Assembly: GCA_900074885.1 (NCBI GenBank)
Contig: FJUW01000033.1
Coordinates: forward strand, 883,041-947,040
Source: Rhynchosporium graminicola
Taxonomy: Eukaryota > Ascomycota > Leotiomycetes > Helotiales > Ploettnerulaceae
Length of the DNA: 64,000 nt
Direction of reading: 5' to 3'
How positions within the stretch are numbered: position 1 is the stretch's first letter; each line of letters starts with the position of its first letter. The translations under genes were made by a program, and so were the position numbers. Shown here in pieces: positions 58,341-64,000 of this stretch. Below the pieces are notes generated by a model, which saw nothing but the letters and a program-made list of their open reading frames with translations, did not search any database and was not told where the DNA came from.

Positions 58341-59300
58341 ATGGCGGCTCCAGGAACACAATCGCTGAAGGTTAGACTGTCCTATCGCGCCACAATCTTA
58401 CCTACATAGGGGTCTCGAGACTGAGCTGACCTTATCTACAGTGTGTTGTTACTGGTGATGGTGCTGTTGGCAAGGTATATATATGCCCTCCCCGAAAGTG
58501 AATGCAAATACTAATGCCCTCGAAGACATGCCTGCTCATCTCCTACACGACCAATGCCTTCCCCGGCGAGTACATTCCTACCGTGTGAGTAAGACTAGAA
58601 GCCCAGAATACAACGGCACTGATCAATATCAGGTTTGACAACTACTCCGCGAGCGTTATGGTAGATGGCAAGCCGATTAGCTTGGGATTGTGGGATACTG
58701 CTGGACAAGAAGATTACGATCGACTCCGACCACTCTCATACCCCCAGACCGATGTCTTCCTCATCTGCTTCTCAATCGTCTCCCCACCATCATTTGACAA
58801 CGTTCGCGCTAAGGTTGGTTTAGAAATGGCCTTCATGAAAGAGCTGGCTGATCAGAATACAGTGGTTCCCTGAGATCGATCATCACGCCCCATCCGTTCC
58901 CATCATTCTCGTTGGTACCAAGCTTGACTTGAGAGAGGATCCTGCTACACTCGAGAGCTTGAGACAGAAGCGCATGGAGCCAGTTTCGTACGACCAGGCA
59001 TTGATTATTGCCAAGGAGATTCGAGCCCACAAGTACTTGGAGTGTTCTGCCTTGACGCAAAGAAACCTGAAGAGTGTCTTTGATGAAGCTATCCGGTACG
59101 TTACTTGACATGCGGGAAGCTAGATATTCCCCTGTTGTTCATCTGCGAGAGTTATTTATTCGAGTTCCTGTAACTCCAGTTCCCTTATACAACCACTTCT
59201 AGTTTTTCTGAATCACGAGCTAACCTTCCATCACAGAGCCGTCCTGAGTCCCCGCCCGCAGCCAACCAAGAAATCCAAGTCGAAGTGCACGATCCTATAA
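58341..59300 (+). CDS. racA: Rac-type Rho GTPase
   Basis: Small GTPase controlling actin, polarity and NADPH oxidase in filamentous fungi. Six exons: 58341-58370, 58442-58474, 58526-58584, 58633-58813, 58863-59095 and 59237-59300, in phase, exactly 600 nt or 199 residues. All guanine-nucleotide motifs are present: GDGAVGKTC (P-loop), YIPTVFDNY (switch I/effector), [20 protein letters not shown] (G3), GTKLDLRED (G4) and ECSALTQ (G5). The Rho insert is seen at [19 protein letters not shown]. The C-terminus is polybasic (KKSKSK) and ends in the CAAX box CTIL, a geranylgeranylation type. [20 protein letters not shown] favours Rac over Cdc42. An in-frame read-through of intron 4 produces a short false end, so the splice at 58813/58863 matters. 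Confidence 0.96.
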
Positions 59301-60169
59301 AGAACGAAGCTCTCAACATATTATCGGATTCAGTTGGCATGAGAATCGTCTTCTTCAAATTCCCATATTCGAAAAATGATTGAAACAAATGGCTATTGAA
59401 TCGCTTTTAATCTCTGGAGAAGGGCCTAGCACACAGCTTCTTTTTCGTAGGGGGTATACCTGGTACCTTAGCGCTTGCGACGGATACATCTTCTCTGGCT
59501 CGAGTCCTCTCAGCGGCATATTTCTTTCTTCTATTTCTGGCAAGGAGTTGGTCTGTTTTCATTTCGGTGCGGGTAAATAAGCAATTCGTTCCGGCCATTC
59601 TCCTCGCCTTACAGTGTCGGAAGAGGAGCTCAGATAGCACGGAGAGGGGGATTCTCTGCCGTTGTTTCTGGCTTGCATTCGAAAGATCTTCGATTGGTTG
59701 GAACGAGTAAGTGGATGGTTTTGAACAAACGATACGGTGTTGCGCGGAATCGGAAAGACTGGATGGATGGATATGAAAGCGTCTGATTGATTGATACCTT
59801 TGACTTGTGCCAGCAAAGAAACGCGAGATTGCATGCCCGTTCTGCAGATGTAGATAGATAATGGATCTCTGTGTATCTGCTTCTCTCCTTTCGCTTCAGT
59901 GGTAAACATGCTGTGCTTTCTATGGTAAGCTTCTCCTACCCTGTATCTCTTGCCAAATTCTATTCCTTCCCTACTTCCTCTCCTTCTCTAGCCTGCTTAT
60001 TCTCTTCCTATTCCTCTTCTTATACCCCTCTCTATACCTAATATCTCCCAGATTGAAGTAGTCACGAACCAATCAATACATTCCACACCACACTCTGCCC
60101 ATCCACCCCTTCCTTATAACTGGGATCCCCAAACTCGATGTCCCTGCTTTCCACTCAAGTCTCTCTCTC

Positions 60170-60247
<78 letters not shown>

Positions 60248-60766
60248 ACACACACAGAAGATCTCTCAAGTCTCAAAAGCGTACAGCTTGGGAAACGGTC
60301 TGTCAGATAGACAAGTCTCATCTGCTTTGCAATGACTTCCAGATTGGGTGCTCGCCATGACCTAAATACGAACTGGCACTGCCACTGACGCAGTCGTCAC
60401 TCGATTTCAAATTTAAGAGTAGGTAGTGTGTTTCGTTTGTGTCATTGGTTGGTTGCTCGCTCTGGCTAATGCTTGGAACCAACTCAGCTGCTGGATACGT
60501 GAGATACTGGTGGAATGGATAGATCATCGATAGGTCTGCCCATTGGTATTCGTACTAGGACATTTTATGTATTTTCATTTGAAATTCATGATCATGATCT
60601 GTAAACACTATATCCCCATAACCCACCCTTCAAGCCAGCCAGCCCAGAAATGAAGACCAAATGCTCCCCCTTCCTTCGAAAACGCCATCATCGAATCCCT
60701 ACCAAACTATGGTTTTGTTGACATTCGCCTAGTCCGTCAGATCTATATATCACGATACTTTACAGA
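59301..60766. other. Convergent spacer Rac / DCAF11-like gene
   Basis: About 1.47 kb between two stop codons, with a long CT microsatellite in the middle. No gene recognised. Confidence 0.5.
60160..60244. repeat. (CT)n microsatellite
   Basis: About 42 CT dinucleotides with a single C interruption near 60180. This is the longest simple repeat in the window. Non-coding in both strands; open frames through it are artefacts. Confidence 0.97.
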
Positions 60767-63024
60767 TCAATAACCCCTCCTCGCATTTCTCAACCCCATC
60801 GTCCTCCTCATCGCCTGCCTCGCCGCAGCATCCAACCTCGGCTCATCCTCATAAAACGCTGGATCTGTCTGCAACTCCTGATTAACCCTCAACCCCATCT
60901 TCGGCTCAGCCTCGTCTTCTTCCGCACCATCATTCCACGAATGCACCGTACAAGTTCCCTTCTGCATCCCGTACCCATTCCACGCAGACGCTACGATCAT
61001 AGGCGCGTTAGGATGCCAGCTAGCGTCACGCACACATGTTCGCCATGGTGCCGAGACGTCGTCGTCGTAGTCCCAAGTTGGACCGCCGGGACGACGAGGA
61101 CGCGTGCCTTTCGTAGCAGCGCGGACGTCGACTGTGCCGGCGATAGTGGCGTCCATGTTGTAAATGAATATTTTCCCGTCTTCGCTCCCGGTGTACACGT
61201 ATCGTGAATTCGTGCTTGCGGCAGGTGAGAAGTGGCAGCGAATGAGGGTGCGCAGGACTTTGTGGCCGCGGAACGTGACGACGGAGTTATCGTGGGGGTC
61301 TTGGTACCAGTCGTCTTGGTCGTAGGTTCCCCAGCGGTAGTCGAACCGCTCGTCGGTTGCTACGCGCCGGCTGGGTTGGATGCGCTCGAATTCGCCGGAA
61401 GGCATTACCATTCGTAAATCCCAAAGTTTCATGCTTTGGTCTTTGCCGTTGCTGAGGACGTACCCTGTGAGAGTTAGTGTGGAAGATTGAAAATAAGTAA
61501 AAGAAGACTCACGGCCATCTCCTTTGCTATCGATGTACGTTAGACCTTCAATGTGGCCGATGAAGGCTCCAGCAGCTCGACTATCTCCCATACTCCTGGT
61601 ATCCCATACTTTCAGAGTAGTATCGTCAGATCCGGAATAGAGGATATGTGGTGAAGCTTTGTCGGCAAAACAGACAGCATTAACATCATCACTGTGACCA
61701 AAAATCCGGTGCAGAACCCTCCTCGATTCGATATCAAAGACAACAATTGATCCACCCGTCGCACCAGCTACCAATTCTCGTCCATCACCAGAAAATCGGA
61801 TAGACCATATTCCAAACGGACGCTGACGTCGATATAGAAAGCCTGGATCTCTCTCTTCTCGCCCAGAGAGATCTAGACTGTATGGATCTCCTTTATCGTT
61901 CGGATCTGTGGGTGCTAGGCAGACTGTACTCTGGATGGACGTATATGCCAGGTATTTGTTGTCCGGACTTAGTGAGGCATCCGTGAGAGTCCATTGTCCA
62001 AAAGGAAACTCCACCGTCTTGTAATACCGCCAATTGTATGGGTTTGAAGTATCGTACATTCGGACCTTGTAATCTTTATTGGCAGAGAAGAAGAAATTTC
62101 CGTCGTCTGAGAATTGGCCGGAATATACGGGTTGGTCGTAATGAATGATAACGTCGGCGTTCGAGGCAGGTATCATTCCCTACGTAGCCATTAGCTGTGT
62201 GCTTGTCAAGCCTGCTGCCGGCTTACCTGGGCCATAAGCCTTTGATTCAGCTTCTGCTTTGCAAGGCTGTTGATAGCCAGCTCCCGGTCCAATATCCTCA
62301 TAGCGAGTTTCTTCTTCTTTCCAACGCCACTCCTATCATTTGAAGTTACGGCATGTGCTTCGTTAGACCCAAAGATATCCGACTTCATCAAGCTTGTTCC
62401 TGCCTCTGAAGGCACTTTTGGAAATCGATTTGGATCTGGTTTCGCGCGCCGTCCCCGGCCCCATCTAGCCGGTATCCAGCTTTCACCATCGGAATCATCA
62501 TCGTCGTCGTCGTAATCGTCGTCATCATCGTCATCGTCATCACCCCGATTGTTTGGCTGTATGAAGCGAAAGAGTCTCCCAACATCCGGATTTTGGAGTA
62601 GCTGCATCAATTGTCTCCGTCCAATGACTGTGAGTCCCAGTATGAGCAGCAAGTTCTGAATAAAGTTGTAGATATATGGCTCACTGTGGGTTCTACGTCC
62701 AGGTGCGTTCCGTGTGCCGCCAGCTGCGTTGGCTTCAACTTCTTCCTGCACCTCCACTTCCACGTCGTAATCTACTTGATTGCCGTCTGAATATAGATTA
62801 GCTGCAGTACTCTCACAAAGAGGGTTAACCATACTTTCTGCTTCCAACTCTTGGCCTTGATCATCTGTATCATCTTCGGTTTCTTCGTCTTGAGCTTCCC
62901 CGTTTATAGCTTCTAAATGTTCGGCGAGGAGGCTCTCGATAAAAGAATTGTTGGCGACATCATCCACTTCCTCTTCATGGGAGGCACTGTTTTCGGGATC
63001 TGCGGCGTCTCTACTCGAAGACAT
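60767..63024 (-). CDS. WD40 protein, DCAF11/WDR23-like (LEC14B family)
   Basis: Likely substrate receptor for a Cul4-Ddb1 ubiquitin ligase. Three exons: 63024-62227, 62179-61513 and 61464-60767, in phase, 720 residues. The N-terminal third is acidic and disordered, with a run of aspartates at about residues 160-180 and an Arg-rich patch after it. ILGLTVIGRRQLMQLLQ is a conserved helix. The WD40 propeller starts at IIHYDQPVYSGQFSDDGNFF. Seven-blade features include FGIWSIRFSGDGRELVAGA, RIFGHSDDVNAVCFAD, LYSGSDDTTLKVWDTRSM and DQSMKLWDLRMV. The WDTR and WDLR ends are WDxR boxes for Ddb1 binding. The insert FRGHKVLRTLIRCHFSPA and the C-terminal RDASWHPNAPMIVASAW match the family. An upstream in-frame ATG at 63054 would add ten residues. 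Confidence 0.9.
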
Positions 63025-63342
63025 TATTATGATTGCAAAGAGATTGTGTGCCACAGTATACAGTTGAAATTTGAATGACCGGGAAATTTGTCTGCGTTAG
63101 ATCTCACGTGAAGAGAAACGGTGGGAAGTGTACATGGTGGTTCTTATGATGTCCATTAGGTTTGATGATGCCTCGATACATGATACATCCAAGCCTCGGA
63201 CAAATGATTAGCAGATAGGCGGCGATAACGATCCAGCCTCCAGCTTAACCCCGCGTTTAATCAATTACAGGAACTCGATTGAGTTTCAGTATCAATCACA
63301 TCGTATACTTAAACAAAACAATACTGCTACAGTAACACACAC
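63025..63342. promoter_or_regulatory. Upstream region of DCAF11-like gene with TCACGTGA
   Basis: TCACGTGA at 63104-63111, 80 bp upstream of the start codon, the same palindrome found near APN2/COX13 and APC5. Binding factor not known. Confidence 0.45.
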
Positions 63343-64000
63343 ATGGCGTTCAATCTATGTCTTCCATTCACATCATGCCTGCTGGTTTTAAGTGAGTCAG
63401 TCACCTTACCTCCTCACCAACCAATTCCTATCTCCTTGATCTCCTTCCGTACTTCTTTCTTTCCCTCCTCTTTTCCTTCTTTCCTCCTTTTTCCCCTTAG
63501 ATGATATTTCATTTCTCACTTCTCAGGTTGATCGATTAGCAATTCTCCTTTAATGTATTCTGATACACAAGGGTTCGGATCATATAGTTGGTGCGAAATG
63601 TGATGCCGGAGCTTCAACATGCACACTGCAGCTCACGTTATCAAGTGGATTCACTCTTCTGGCACTTTGATATGATTTGATTGTTCAACGGTACCACTTC
63701 TTCCAAATTATTGAAGCGACTCGATGTAGACGACTGGTGGACGATGATTCTCTGTCAGCAGCGGCACATTGAACTACCGTGTCACTGTCTACCCGTCTCT
63801 TGCGGCCCCTTTCACTAAAATAGATATGCGTGGTACACTGATTCACTCGGTCTTAGTCCCAGCTTATTCTGCTCTGTCTCACGCGAGATGAGTAAAGGAA
63901 TTTGTCTTCGTGTCTGTAAAGGCAAAGGTCACCCAGTGTGTCAGCACGAGAGTAGCCCACAAGCTTCTGTTGCCGGTTTGGATACTTACAGAAGACACAC
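63343..64000 (+). other. Right-edge region; possible 5' end of a secreted-protein gene
   Basis: An ATG at 63343 opens MAFNLCLPFTSCLLVL, which looks like a signal peptide, and ends at a good GTGAGT donor (about 63392). A TTAG acceptor near 63500 could follow. I cannot continue a convincing frame to the window edge, so no CDS is claimed. Pyrimidine-rich at 63,410-63,540. Confidence 0.25.

Noticed and set aside
60073..60335. Open frames of Arg-Glu or Ser-Leu repeats
   Set aside because: Direct translation of the CT microsatellite.
1..64000. Biosynthetic gene cluster, transposon or CRISPR-like array
   Set aside because: No PKS, NRPS, terpene, transposase, integrase or reverse transcriptase motif in any frame, and no regularly spaced direct repeats; neighbours are unrelated housekeeping genes.

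Overview
The window is nuclear DNA from a filamentous ascomycete (Pezizomycotina). Nearly every gene is split by short introns (about 45-100 nt, GT...AG, many with a CTAAC-type branch site). The products are the core housekeeping set of that group. The left-end gene order APN2 - COX13 - APC5 is the block that flanks the mating-type (MAT) locus in many Pezizomycotina. Product resemblance (for example the Mediator subunit 12 N-terminus) suggests Leotiomycetes/Helotiales; this is inference from memory of the families, not a database result.

Layout. 0.1-6.4 kb: APN2 (minus), COX13 (plus, divergent from APN2) and APC5 (minus). 6.4-10.3 kb: a gene-poor stretch. 10.3-19.1 kb: an RRM RNA-binding protein (plus) converging on Mediator subunit 12/SRB8 (minus). 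19.1-26.2 kb: a repeat-speckled spacer, then three small plus-strand housekeeping genes, an Asterix-like ER membrane factor, eIF1 and a Tim44/mL45-like mitoribosomal protein. 26.6-32.1 kb: a solute:sodium symporter family transporter and an F-BAR/RhoGAP protein (both minus). 32.1-36.0 kb: a second gene-poor stretch. 36.0-38.6 kb: a WbsX-like glycosyltransferase (plus). 39.2-46.5 kb: four minus-strand genes, namely a small Gln/Gly-rich protein, an unrecognised five-exon protein, a CFEM cell-surface protein and CMS1. 46.9-54.7 kb: a compact cluster of CENP-T (plus), SURF1 (minus), a UBX-domain protein (plus) and a double-Myb telobox protein (minus). 55.1-63.0 kb: a DUF7704-like membrane protein (plus), a Rac-type GTPase (plus) and a DCAF11-like WD40 protein (minus). 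The last kilobase holds no confident gene.

Functional themes. These are single genes rather than an operon or biosynthetic cluster. Several belong to chromosome and cell-cycle biology (APN2, APC5, CENP-T, telobox protein), some to mitochondria (COX13, SURF1, mL45-like) and some to polarity and membranes (Rac, F-BAR/RhoGAP, CFEM). Three upstream regions share an ACGCGT box 130-155 bp from the start codon of a cell-cycle or repair gene.

I saw no transposon, tRNA, rRNA, CRISPR or secondary-metabolite cluster. The least explained items are the five-exon protein at 41.9-43.5 kb, the WbsX-like glycosyltransferase, and two genes (CFEM and DUF7704-like) whose exons do not join cleanly. Exon boundaries were set by eye from splice signals and frame; phases were checked arithmetically.
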